Below are positions 39,025-47,994 of a DNA stretch of 64,000 nucleotides, piece by piece. The first letter of the stretch is position 1, and every line of letters starts with the position of its first letter. Origin of the DNA: Deinococcus aquiradiocola (GTDB lineage: Bacteria; Deinococcota; Deinococci; Deinococcales; Deinococcaceae); contig NZ_BMOE01000011.1 in assembly GCF_014646915.1 (NCBI RefSeq), positions 62,001 to 126,000 of the forward strand, read 5' to 3'. The notes under the pieces were generated by a model. It ran no database searches, had not been told where the DNA came from, and saw nothing but the letters and a program-made list of their open reading frames with translations. The position numbers and the translations under genes were made by a program.

Positions 39025-40083
39025 GTGCGGCAAAAACTGCCCCTGTATGTCCTGAAGGAAGTGGTGCCCTGGTACCTGGGCGGTGTGCTGCTGTTCCTGA
39101 CGCTCCAGATGACCGACGTGCTGAGCAGCACCGTCGGTCGGCTCATCACGTACCGCGTGCCGCTGGCCCAGGTGCTGGCGCTGCTGGGCGACCAGATGCC
39201 CGCCCTGCTGAACCGTTGCCTGGTGCTGGCGGTGCCGTTCGCGCTGCTGCTGGCGTTCGGGCGGCTCGCGAAGGACAGCGAGTTCAAGGCCGCGATGGCG
39301 GGCGGCGTGCGGCCCCTGCGGCTGCTGCTGCCGCTGCTCGTCCCGGCACTGCTGGTGGGGGGCTTCGCGTACTACAACGCGGGCTGGGTCACGCCCGCCG
39401 GGCAGGAGCGGTGGTGGAACGCGTGGTACGGGGTGTTCAATCAGGCGCCGCCGCCGCCCAGCACGGACCGGTACGCGTTCGCGCAGGGGGACACGTTCTA
39501 CTCGGCGGGCCGCGTGCAGAACGACCGCAACGGGGTGCTGGCGAGCCTGGTGGGCGTGCTGGTGATCCGGGGCGACACGGTGTACAGCGCCGCGAACGGC
39601 GTGTGGGACGCGCTGGCGCACACGTGGACGATGGGCGGCGTGACGGTGGTCGGCCCGGACGGCGTGCCGAGACCCTACGCGGGCGAGCTGACGTTGCCGC
39701 AGCGGGACGTGCTGCAGCGGCCCGTGTCGCGGCCGGACCAGACGGGCACGCCGCAGCTCCGGGCGCAGCTGCGGCAGCTGCAGGCGGAGCGTCCCCTGCC
39801 GGACGAGACGCAGCGGTCCCTGGCCTTCGAGCTGAGTCGGCGGGTGGCGGACCCGTTCACGCCGCTGGCGTTCGTGCTGGCGGCGGGCGCGCTGGGGCTG
39901 CTGGTGAGCAACAGGGCGTGGGCGGCGGGCAGCGTGATCCTGTTCATCTTCGGGTTCTACGTGCTGTGGAGCACCGTGCCGTCGCTGGCGCAGGCGGGCG
40001 CGCTCTCCCCCACCCTGGCGGCGTGGCTGCCGAATCTGGTGTTCGTGGCGCTGGGCGCCGCACTCGCGTGGAGGCTGCGTTGA
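39025..40083 (+). CDS. LptF/LptG-family permease, first copy
   Basis: 352 aa YjgP/YjgQ permease. Three N-terminal membrane helices (about 12-38, 50-75, 93-120), a periplasmic beta domain (about 125-265), then three C-terminal helices. The conserved F-K-A segment DSEFKAAMAGG after helix 2 is present. Start is read as GTG 39025 because TAGAAT (39012-39017) stands seven bases before it. The ATG at 39016 overlaps that -10 box. It pairs with the next gene as the membrane part of an LptBFG-type exporter. lptB is 24 kb away. Confidence 0.82.
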   Translation: MRQKLPLYVLKEVVPWYLGGVLLFLTLQMTDVLSSTVGRLITYRVPLAQVLALLGDQMPALLNRCLVLAVPFALLLAFGRLAKDSEFKAAMAGGVRPLRLLLPLLVPALLVGGFAYYNAGWVTPAGQERWWNAWYGVFNQAPPPPSTDRYAFAQGDTFYSAGRVQNDRNGVLASLVGVLVIRGDTVYSAANGVWDALAHTWTMGGVTVVGPDGVPRPYAGELTLPQRDVLQRPVSRPDQTGTPQLRAQLRQLQAERPLPDETQRSLAFELSRRVADPFTPLAFVLAAGALGLLVSNRAWAAGSVILFIFGFYVLWSTVPSLAQAGALSPTLAAWLPNLVFVALGAALAWRLR

Positions 40084-40135
40084 GGGCCGGGACAGGGGTG
40101 CAGGCCGGGGTGCGCCGCGCGTGCGGGGGGCGGGC

Positions 40136-41230
40136 GTGAAGCGCTTCGACCGGTACGTGCTGGAGGAGATCCTGCCGTACCTGCTGTCGGGGCTGGCAGT
40201 GGTGATCCTGCTGCTGCTGCTGGCCGCGCTGCAGAGCGTGATCGCGCCGCTGCTCGCGAAGGGCGCGGCGCCGCTGCTGGTGCTGCGGCTCGTGGCGCTG
40301 CAGGTGCCGGAGGCCGTGTCGCGTGGCCTGCCGATCGCGCTGCTGTTCGCGGCGATGCTGGGCCTGTCTCGCCTGTCGAGCGACGCGGAACTGAAGGCGG
40401 CGCAGTCGGGCGGGCTGAGCGGCACGCGGCTGTTCTGGCCGGTGCTGGCGCTGGCGCTGGGCGTGTCGCTGCTGAGCTTCACGGTGGCGGAGACGCTCGT
40501 GCCGCGCGCGAAGGTGGAGGCGCTGCAGGTGCAGCGCGACATCGTGCTCGACAACCCGCGCGTGCTGGGCCTGGGGGACGGGCGCGGCGGGACGGGCGTG
40601 GTGCTGCGCGACGCGCTCGGCCGGGCGATCAGCGTGGCGCAGGTCAGGCCCGGCGGACGGCTGGAGGGCCTGCGGATCGTGACGCTGCGGGACGGGCAGG
40701 GGGCGCGCGAGGTGATCACGGCGCGGCGCGGCACCCTGACCCGCAACGTCCTGATGCTGGAGAGCGGCGTGCGCGTCACGTACCAGGACACGCGGCCCGT
40801 GACGGTCGTGCGCTTCCGCAGCGGGACGCTGCCGGTGCAGGACCTGCAGGCGAGCCTCTCGGCGAACGACGAGCTGCTGCCCATCTACCTGCCGCTCCCG
40901 AAACTGATCGCGAACGTGCGCAGCATGGCGGCGCAGGGCATCCGGTCGCCGCGGGACTTCACGGCGCTGCAGCGGAAGTTCGCGGAACCGCTGGCGGCGG
41001 TCACGATGGCGTTCTTCGCGGTGGCGCTCAGCATCTACTCGCTGCGCAGCGGCGTGAACATCGGGCTGGTGTGGGTGCTGATGCTGACGTTCGCGTACTA
41101 CGCGACGTGGAGCGTGTTCCGGGTGCTGGGCGAGACGGGGGCGCTGTCGCCGGTGCTGGCGGCGTGGACGCCGACCCTGATCTACCTGCTGGCGGGCCTG
41201 GGCCTGCTGGGCGTCGCGGCCCGCCGCTGA
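40136..41230 (+). CDS. LptF/LptG-family permease, second copy
   Basis: 364 aa, same architecture as the preceding permease: opening FDRYVLEEILPYLL, conserved DAELKAAQSGG, periplasmic beta-jellyroll-like domain (about 140-255), and C-terminal helices after LQRKFAEPLAAV. GTG at 40136 follows a G-rich site and overlaps an open frame that starts at TTGA over the previous stop (a possible 19-codon coupling frame). Together with 39025-40083 it should form the LptFG heterodimer. Which is F and which is G is not decided. Confidence 0.85.
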   Translation: MKRFDRYVLEEILPYLLSGLAVVILLLLLAALQSVIAPLLAKGAAPLLVLRLVALQVPEAVSRGLPIALLFAAMLGLSRLSSDAELKAAQSGGLSGTRLFWPVLALALGVSLLSFTVAETLVPRAKVEALQVQRDIVLDNPRVLGLGDGRGGTGVVLRDALGRAISVAQVRPGGRLEGLRIVTLRDGQGAREVITARRGTLTRNVLMLESGVRVTYQDTRPVTVVRFRSGTLPVQDLQASLSANDELLPIYLPLPKLIANVRSMAAQGIRSPRDFTALQRKFAEPLAAVTMAFFAVALSIYSLRSGVNIGLVWVLMLTFAYYATWSVFRVLGETGALSPVLAAWTPTLIYLLAGLGLLGVAARR

Positions 41231-41386
41231 GGGGCGGCCGTTCGGGCCGGGCAGAATGCAGGCCGCGGAGTTTCCGTACACAAGAAAACCCGCTCCAGAT
41301 GAGGGTTCAGCTCACCTTCCAGCTGCCCCAATGCTTCTTCACCTCGCATTCATGGCGGCCCGCATCTGTCTACACTAGAGGCGTCC

Positions 41387-41647
41387 ATGAATCGCCTTGC
41401 CCCTGACATCGTGACCCTGCGCGTGGCGCACTGCCGCGCCGAACACGCCGCCAACGGTGAGCAGTACCATCTGGCCGTGATGCACTACCGCACCTGCCTG
41501 GAAGCGGCCGAACGGCGCGAGGACTGCCAGGCCGTCCGCTTCTTCGCCCTGCGCCTCGCGCACTGCTACGACAGCATGGGCCTGACGCACAAGGCGCAGG
41601 AGTTCCGCGCGCTGGGCGACTGCGACAGCGGTTCCCTCATCAGCTGA
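41387..41647 (+). CDS. Small TPR-like protein of unknown function
   Basis: 86 aa, all helical, with four cysteines and a TPR-like repeat pattern (HLAVMHYRTCLEAAERREDCQAVRFFALRLAHCYDSMGLTHKAQEF). TACACT lies ten bases before the ATG, so the leader would be only about three bases. No partner gene is apparent. The function is unknown. Confidence 0.65.
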   Translation: MNRLAPDIVTLRVAHCRAEHAANGEQYHLAVMHYRTCLEAAERREDCQAVRFFALRLAHCYDSMGLTHKAQEFRALGDCDSGSLIS

Positions 41648-41728
41648 CCTTCCGGGCGTGCGCGCCTGCCGGACCGTTCTCACGCCGCTCTTTTGAACCC
41701 GGTCCAACCCCGGGCCTACACTGCAGGC

Positions 41729-42964
41729 ATGACTGCTGCCACGTCCCCGGCCCTGGAGGCCGCCCAGGCCCTGTTCAGCCCGCAGGCCATCCGTGACCCG
41801 TACCCGCTGTACGCGCGCGCGAAGGCGCTCGCGGCCGAGCAGGGCAGCGCGTCCCTGCTGCGCGTTCCGGAGTGGAACACCACCCTGGCCTTCGGGCACG
41901 ACGCCGTGAGCGCCGTCCTCAGGAGTCCGGCCGCCGTGAGCGGCGCGGGCTTCGCGCAGGGCGACACCGAGGACGCGTACCCGGAAGCGATGCGCGTCCT
42001 GCAGCCCATGATGCTGTTCCACAACGGCATGTCGCACACGCGCCTGCGGGGACTGGCGCAGGCGGCCTTCACGCCGCGCGTCGTCGCGCAGAGCCGCGAA
42101 CTGGTACAGTCGCGCCTCGACCGCCTCCTGCAGGGCGTGCAGGGCAGGCCCTTCGACGCCGTCGAGGAGCTCGCCGTGCCGCTCCCGGTGGGCGTCATCA
42201 CCGAGATGCTCGGCCTGAGGGGCGAGGACGAGGCGAAGTTCCGGCAGTGGTCCGGCACGGTCGCCGACCTGCTCGGCGGCAGCGAACAGACGCCCGACCT
42301 GATGGCCCGCATCGAACAGGACGCCCGCGAGATGCGCGGGTACTTCCGGGACCTCGCGGACGAACTGCGCGCCCACCCGCAGCCGGGCCTGCTCAGCGCC
42401 CTCGCGGCCGCCGAGGACGGCGGGGAACGCCTGAGCAGCGACGAGCTGCTCGCCAACGCCGTGCTGCTGCTCGCCGCCGGGCACGAGACGACCACCAACC
42501 TCATCGCGGGCGGCCTGCTGGAACTGTCCCGCCAGCCGGACGCGTGGGCGGCCCTGGTGGAACGCCCGGACCTCGCGCCCGCCGTGACCGAGGAACTGCT
42601 GCGCCTCGTGTCGCCCGTGCAGCGCACCGGACGCGGCCTCGCTCAGGACGTCACGCTGGACGGGCAGACCCTCCCGGCCGGGAGTTTCGTGGGCCTGATC
42701 GTGGCCGCCGCGAACCGCGACCCGTCCGTGTTCACGGACCCCGACCGGCTCGATCCGCAGCGCCGCAACGCCGCCCGTCATCTGGCCTTCGCGAGCGGCC
42801 CGCACTACTGCCTCGGCGCGAGCCTCGCCCGCCTGGAGGGCGAAGTGGTGTTCCGCACGCTCGCGGAACGCCACCCGACCCTGAAGGTACCGGAACAGCC
42901 GGTGCCGTTCCGCCCGAACTTCGTGCTGCGCGGCCCCCGTGCCCTCCAGGCGACGCTGGACTGA
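41729..42964 (+). CDS. Cytochrome P450
   Basis: 411 aa soluble bacterial P450. I-helix AGHETTTN (about 250), ExxR as EELLR, and heme loop FASGPHYCLG with axial Cys361. It needs external ferredoxin/reductase, none nearby. In Deinococcus a P450 (CYP287A type) hydroxylates the carotenoid ring of deinoxanthin. This gene may be that one, but no carotenoid gene adjoins it, so the substrate is unassigned. TACACT is six bases before the ATG (leaderless), and an upstream ATG at 41693 precedes the promoter. Confidence 0.9.
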   Translation: MTAATSPALEAAQALFSPQAIRDPYPLYARAKALAAEQGSASLLRVPEWNTTLAFGHDAVSAVLRSPAAVSGAGFAQGDTEDAYPEAMRVLQPMMLFHNGMSHTRLRGLAQAAFTPRVVAQSRELVQSRLDRLLQGVQGRPFDAVEELAVPLPVGVITEMLGLRGEDEAKFRQWSGTVADLLGGSEQTPDLMARIEQDAREMRGYFRDLADELRAHPQPGLLSALAAAEDGGERLSSDELLANAVLLLAAGHETTTNLIAGGLLELSRQPDAWAALVERPDLAPAVTEELLRLVSPVQRTGRGLAQDVTLDGQTLPAGSFVGLIVAAANRDPSVFTDPDRLDPQRRNAARHLAFASGPHYCLGASLARLEGEVVFRTLAERHPTLKVPEQPVPFRPNFVLRGPRALQATLD

Positions 42965-43015
42965 TCCGGCCGGAAGTGCGGGACGCAGGAAAGAACGGGG
43001 TTGAGGACTGCAGGA

Positions 43016-43348
43016 TCACTCGTCCTGCGTGCCGTCCTCGTCGATGCGGTACAGGCCCTCGACGCGCGCGGCCCATTCGGGCTCGCCGAGGGCCTTGAGG
43101 GCGCGGCTGGTGCGGGACACGCCGGGCGCGTCGATCGTGCCGGCATTCCAGCCCGCGATGAGCATCGCGCATCCCTGCAGCGCCTCGGACACCTGCTCGC
43201 GGTGGAACATCGCGGCGAGGTTGCCCGGCTGCGGTGGGCGGCTCGCCTGCGCCTGCTGCTGCACGCTCATGACGACCTGCATGAAGATCTGGTCGAGGCG
43301 TTTGCGGTCCTCGGGCGCGACGGGTTTGCTGGTGGTGGGCAGGGTCAT
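43016..43348 (-). CDS. 110-aa protein of unknown function
   Basis: Not recognised. 110 aa, soluble, mainly helical (APEDRKRLDQIFMQVVMSVQQQAQ, then EQVSEALQGCAMLIAGWNAG, and an acidic tail DEDGTQDE). The start at 43348 follows TACACT by six bases, so it is leaderless. An ATG at 43396 precedes the promoter. Convergent with the P450 gene. Confidence 0.65.
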   Translation of the reverse strand: MTLPTTSKPVAPEDRKRLDQIFMQVVMSVQQQAQASRPPQPGNLAAMFHREQVSEALQGCAMLIAGWNAGTIDAPGVSRTSRALKALGEPEWAARVEGLYRIDEDGTQDE

Positions 43349-43511
43349 GCGGGCAGTGTAGAGGAGCGTGGGCGTCGTCCCTGGACCGCCGCTCACAGAG
43401 GCAGGCCGCCCACCCCGGACATGAATGCCGCTGCGGGACGCATCTCTTCACATCATCCGGTATCTTGATGCAATCCTTCGCGGGTCGGAAGGGATGACAT
43501 CAGGAGGACGG

Positions 43512-45263
43512 ATGCTGAATTACACGCCGGGCAAAGCGTTCTTCGACGAGATGTACACGCCGGACGGGCAGTCCAGGCCGCACTACCGGGGCGTTCAGGC
43601 GTACCTGAACCGACTGGGCGCGGCGGAAGTCCAACGCCGGCACGCGCTGCTCGACCTGGCCTTCCGGAATCAGGGCATCACCTTCACGGTGTACGGGGAC
43701 GCGTCCGGCACGGAACGCACCTTCCCTTTCGATCCGGTGCCGCGCATCATTCCGGCGTCCGAGTGGGCGCACGTCGAGGCGGGCCTCAGGCAGCGCGTGC
43801 TGGCCCTGAACGCGTTCCTGCGTGACATCTACGGGCCGGGCGAGATCCTGAAGGACGGGATCGTGCCGAGGGAACTGGTGTACACCTCCAGTCACTTCCG
43901 GCGCGAGGTGCACGGCATCAAGGTGCCGCTCGGGCTGTACACGCACATCGTCGGGACGGACCTCATCCGGGACGAGAACGGCGAGTACCTCGTGCTGGAA
44001 GACAACCTGCGTTCGCCGAGCGGCGTGAGTTACGTGCTCGCGAACCGGCAGGCGATGACGCGCATCTACCCGGGCATGTTCGAGGGGCAGGGCGTGCGGC
44101 CCGTGCAGCATTACGCGTCGCACCTGCTGTCTCTGCTGCGCTCCCTGAGTCCCCGCGACCGGGAGCCGACGGTGGTGCTGCTCACGCCCGGCATGTACAA
44201 CAGCGCGTACTTCGAGCACGCGTACCTCGCGCAGCAGATGGGCATCGAGCTGGTGGAGGGCCGCGACCTGTTCGTGGAGGGCGGGAACGTCTGGATGCGG
44301 ACCACGGCCGGACGGCAGCAGGTGGACGTCATCTACCGCCGCATCGACGACGACTTCCTCGACCCGCTCACGTTCCGGCCCGACTCGGCGCTGGGCGTGC
44401 CGGGCCTGATCGAGGTGTACCGGCAGGGCCGTGTGGCGCTCGCGAACGCGGTCGGGGCGGGCGTCGCGGACGACAAGGCCATCTACGCGTACGTGCCCGC
44501 CATGATCGAGTACTACCTGAACGAGAAACCCCTCCTGAACAACGTCCCGACCTTCCTGGGCAGCAACCCGGACCACCTGGAACACATGCTGAAGAACGCC
44601 TCCAGCATGGCCATCAAGGCGGTCGGGGAGGCGGGCGGGTACGGCATGCTGATCGGATCGGCCGCCACGAAGGCCGAGTGCCGCGCGTTCATGGAGAAGG
44701 TCAAGGAGAACCCCCGCAACTACATCGGGCAGCCGCTGGTGGCGCTGTCGCGGCACGGGACCTTCTACCCGGACAGCGGAAAGCTGGAGCCCGCGCACGT
44801 GGACCTGCGGCCCTACATCCTGGTGGGTCAGGAAGTCACGATCATTCCGGGCGGCCTGACGCGCGTGGCCCTCACGCGCGGGTCGCTGGTCGTGAACAGC
44901 TCGCAGGGCGGCGGGTCCAAGGACACGTGGGTGCTGGAGTCCGACGCGCCCCCCATCGCGCCCGTCAACCAGCCGGGCGCGTCCAGGGCCGACAAGGTCG
45001 CGTCCGAGGCGCTCGCCGGAGTCACGGCGGGCCTCACCGAGCAGGACATGCAGACGGTGCTGCCCGCCGCCGCGAAGATCGCCATCTCGCGCAGCACCTC
45101 GCAGGACCGCGTGCGCCTCACCCGGCCCCCGAAAGGCCAGTCGGGCGGCAGGGGCGCGCCCGCCCTGCAGGCGCAGCCAGGCACGCCCGCCCCGGACCCC
45201 GAACCGCAGGCGGCGCCCACCCCGGCCCGCCGTGCCCGCAAGAGCAAGAAAGGAGGGAACTGA
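43512..45263 (+). CDS. Circularly permuted ATP-grasp protein (DUF404/DUF407, COG2308)
   Basis: 583 aa. The CP-ATP-grasp family is proposed to ligate peptides or amino groups using ATP. Visible family motifs are YTPGKAFFDEMY near the start, DLIRDENGEYLVLEDNLRSPSGVSYVL, IYRRIDDDFLDP, GGYGML and NYIGQPLVALSRHGTF. A basic, Pro/Ala-rich tail of about 60 residues follows (ending ARKSKKGGN). AGGAGG lies five bases before the ATG. The next two genes are alpha-E and transglutaminase-like proteins, the known conserved trio, so they probably modify a peptide or protein together. Confidence 0.88.
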   Translation: MLNYTPGKAFFDEMYTPDGQSRPHYRGVQAYLNRLGAAEVQRRHALLDLAFRNQGITFTVYGDASGTERTFPFDPVPRIIPASEWAHVEAGLRQRVLALNAFLRDIYGPGEILKDGIVPRELVYTSSHFRREVHGIKVPLGLYTHIVGTDLIRDENGEYLVLEDNLRSPSGVSYVLANRQAMTRIYPGMFEGQGVRPVQHYASHLLSLLRSLSPRDREPTVVLLTPGMYNSAYFEHAYLAQQMGIELVEGRDLFVEGGNVWMRTTAGRQQVDVIYRRIDDDFLDPLTFRPDSALGVPGLIEVYRQGRVALANAVGAGVADDKAIYAYVPAMIEYYLNEKPLLNNVPTFLGSNPDHLEHMLKNASSMAIKAVGEAGGYGMLIGSAATKAECRAFMEKVKENPRNYIGQPLVALSRHGTFYPDSGKLEPAHVDLRPYILVGQEVTIIPGGLTRVALTRGSLVVNSSQGGGSKDTWVLESDAPPIAPVNQPGASRADKVASEALAGVTAGLTEQDMQTVLPAAAKIAISRSTSQDRVRLTRPPKGQSGGRGAPALQAQPGTPAPDPEPQAAPTPARRARKSKKGGN

Positions 45264-46195
45264 TGCTGTCCCGCGTCGCAGAATCCCTCTTCTGGATCGG
45301 GCGGTACGTGGAACGCGCCGAGAACACCGCCCGCATGCTGAACGTCAACTACTACGCCACCCTGGAAGCGTCCGGCGTGGTGAGCGAGCAGTGGAGTCCG
45401 CTGCTGTCCATCAGCGGGTCCGAAGCGAGCTTCCGTGAGCAGGGGGGCCGCGCCGACGCGCGCAGCGTCCCGTCCTGGCTGGCCTTCGACCGCAACAACC
45501 CCGGCAGCATCGCGTCCAGCATCGCGCGTGCCCGCGAGAACGCGCGCGGCCTGCGCGACCGCATCCCCAGCGAGATGTGGGAGGCGCTGAACCGCTCGTA
45601 CCTCAGCCTATGCTTTCAGGACGACGGCATCCTCGACCGGGACGAACTGCACGAGTACTGCGTGGCGGCCCGCGAGGCGAGCCACCTGTTCTTCGGCATC
45701 GCGTTCGCGACCCTGCCGCGCGACGAGGGCTGGTCGTTCCTGCGGGCCGGACAGATCCTCGAACGCGGCGACAACACCCTGCGGCTCCTGCAGGTCCGCT
45801 ACCGCCAGAAGACCGGCGACCTGCCGCAGGTGGCCGTGCACAACCACCGCTGGGTGGCGGTCCTGAAGAGCGCCAGCGCGTACGAGGCGTACCAGAAACG
45901 CCGCCACGCGGGCCTCGACCCGCGCACCATCGCGGAATTCCTGCTGCTCGACCCGGACTTCCCGCGCAGCGTGCGGCACGCCGCGAAGAACCTGCACGAG
46001 ACGCTCGAACAGATCGGGCGCAGCAGGCCCGACGCGCACCCCGGCCTGCTGCGAGAGGCAGCGTGGCTGTACGCGCGCCTGCAGCACGTCGGCGTGGACG
46101 ACATCCTCACGCGTGAGGAACCGGGCCTGGAAGCGCTGCTGGCCGAGTTCAACACGCTGGGCCGCGCCATTCACGAGGCGTACTTCGTGGTCTGA
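45263..46195 (+). CDS. Alpha-E domain protein (DUF403, COG2307)
   Basis: 310 aa, all alpha. N-terminal MLSRVAESLFWIGRYVERAENTAR is the family hallmark. Other conserved stretches are LPRDEGWSFLRAGQILERGDNTLRLLQVRY and AYQKRRHAGLDP. The ATG shares one base with the previous stop (TGATG) and follows AGGAGGG. Alpha-E proteins always occur with the CP-ATP-grasp protein, sometimes fused, and are thought to be part of the same enzyme. Its own catalytic role is not known. Confidence 0.9.
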   Translation: MLSRVAESLFWIGRYVERAENTARMLNVNYYATLEASGVVSEQWSPLLSISGSEASFREQGGRADARSVPSWLAFDRNNPGSIASSIARARENARGLRDRIPSEMWEALNRSYLSLCFQDDGILDRDELHEYCVAAREASHLFFGIAFATLPRDEGWSFLRAGQILERGDNTLRLLQVRYRQKTGDLPQVAVHNHRWVAVLKSASAYEAYQKRRHAGLDPRTIAEFLLLDPDFPRSVRHAAKNLHETLEQIGRSRPDAHPGLLREAAWLYARLQHVGVDDILTREEPGLEALLAEFNTLGRAIHEAYFVV

Positions 46196-46331
46196 GCGGG
46201 CGCAGGGCCGTGACCGTGCGGGCCGCGCCACGTCATCCCGCTGTCAGGCCACAGACAGGCCGTGGGCAGTAGGGTGAAGGCAGGCGGAACCGCACGGCAG
46301 GGCCGCACCCCCGGAACCACCCAACCCCATC

Positions 46332-47159
46332 ATGCGAGCAGAGATCAGGCACGTCACCGAGTACCGGTACCAGGAGCCCGTGTGGGACTCCTTCAACGAA
46401 GTTCGCCTGCATCCCATCCGGGACGAACGGCAGAACGTCCTCGCCTTCGACATCAGCGTCACGCCCGACGTGCCCGCCAGTTCGCACCGCGACTACTTCG
46501 GGAACCTCATCCACCACGTGCACGTGCACGAACGGCACACGCTGCTGCGCATCGAGGCGCGCACGCTGGTCGTCACGTACCCGTCCCGCGTACCCGCACC
46601 GGCCGCCGTCCGCAGCCTGGACGCGCACCGCGACGAACTGACCGAGTACCTGATCGCGTCGCCCCGCATCCCGCACGGCCGCTGGGCAGACGTGTTCGAG
46701 GTGACCGCCCCCCTGCGGGACGCCGACCTGCACGGCTTCCTGATGGACCTCACGCGCGCCCTGTACCGCCGCTTCACGTACTCGCCCGGCGCGACCGACG
46801 TGCGCACCCCCCTGTCGACGTTCGCGCAGACGGGACGCGGCGTGTGCCAGGACTACGCGCACGCCATGCTCGGCATCTGCCGGTCGCTCGGCATTCCGGC
46901 CCGGTACGTGAGCGGGTACATCTACGCCGGGGCGAACTTCGTGGGCGCCGAAGCCAGTCACGCGTGGGTGGAAGCGTACCTGCCCGGCACCGGCTGGGTC
47001 GGGTACGACCCCACCAACAACACCGAGGTGGTGGAAGCCCACGTCAAGATCGGGCACGGCCGCGACTACGGCGACGTGTCACCCATCAGCGGCAGCTATC
47101 ACGGCAGCACCAGAGGCGTGCTGGACGTGGAAGTGAAAGTCTACGACCAGGAGCAGTGA
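46332..47159 (+). CDS. Transglutaminase-like cysteine protease/amidase
   Basis: 275 aa with the bacterial transglutaminase-like N-terminal beta domain (about 1-120) and the papain-like catalytic core: Cys172 in GRGVCQDYAH, His210 in SHAWVEAYLPG and Asp226 in YDPTNN. It is found with the ATP-grasp/alpha-E pair and is expected to cleave or reverse the isopeptide bonds they make (inference). No signal peptide is seen, so it is cytoplasmic. Its TGA stop is the left flank of repeat copy D. Confidence 0.88.
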   Translation: MRAEIRHVTEYRYQEPVWDSFNEVRLHPIRDERQNVLAFDISVTPDVPASSHRDYFGNLIHHVHVHERHTLLRIEARTLVVTYPSRVPAPAAVRSLDAHRDELTEYLIASPRIPHGRWADVFEVTAPLRDADLHGFLMDLTRALYRRFTYSPGATDVRTPLSTFAQTGRGVCQDYAHAMLGICRSLGIPARYVSGYIYAGANFVGAEASHAWVEAYLPGTGWVGYDPTNNTEVVEAHVKIGHGRDYGDVSPISGSYHGSTRGVLDVEVKVYDQEQ

Positions 47160-47345
47160 AACGGGTTCGGTCCGATGACAGGGATGCCGGGAACAGCGCC
47201 GTCATCCCTTCCCGGGCAGATCACCGCCCGTGACTGGTACAGCTCCGCACGAGAGGGACGCCTGCCCGCTTCCATCTCCTCCAGACCGGACCTGCCGGTG
47301 CCCTTGTCGCTCGGCTGAACTTCAGGAGTCCAACTCAAAACCGTA
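47160..47345. repeat. MITE-like repeat, copy D
   Basis: 186 bp, from AACGGGTTCGGTCCGATGAC to ...CAACTCAAAACCGTA. Left flank is TGA (47157-47159), the stop of the transglutaminase gene. Right flank is CGA (47346-47348), an imperfect duplication. Internal blocks CGCCTGCCCGCTTCCATCTC and CCCTTGTCGCTCGGCTGAAC are shared with copies E and F. Confidence 0.8.
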
Positions 47346-47402
47346 CGAAACGGCGCGCCGCCCGGACCGGCGGCAGGCGACCACGCTCAGAAGAACAGGA
47401 AA

Positions 47403-47433
47403 TGCGCCCGGACCTGTCCACGGTCCGGGCGCA
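47403..47433 (-). terminator. Terminator of the Fe-S carrier gene
   Basis: TGCGCCCGGACC (47403-47414) pairs perfectly with 47422-47433 around a seven-base loop. On the minus strand it is followed by TTTCCTGTTCTTCTG. 17 bp after the stop at 47451. Confidence 0.8.
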
Positions 47434-47450
47434 CGCGTTTACCTCTGCAC

Positions 47451-47873
<423 letters not shown>

Positions 47874-47994
47874 GCGGAAACCATAGCAAACCGTCCGGGT
47901 TTCAAAGGTGCCCCGAACCATAAAGCCACCCCCCCCATCGCGGGAGGCACCTGAAAGGGTTTTGCGGTGCTCCGTTGGGTACGCTGGGGTCAGC

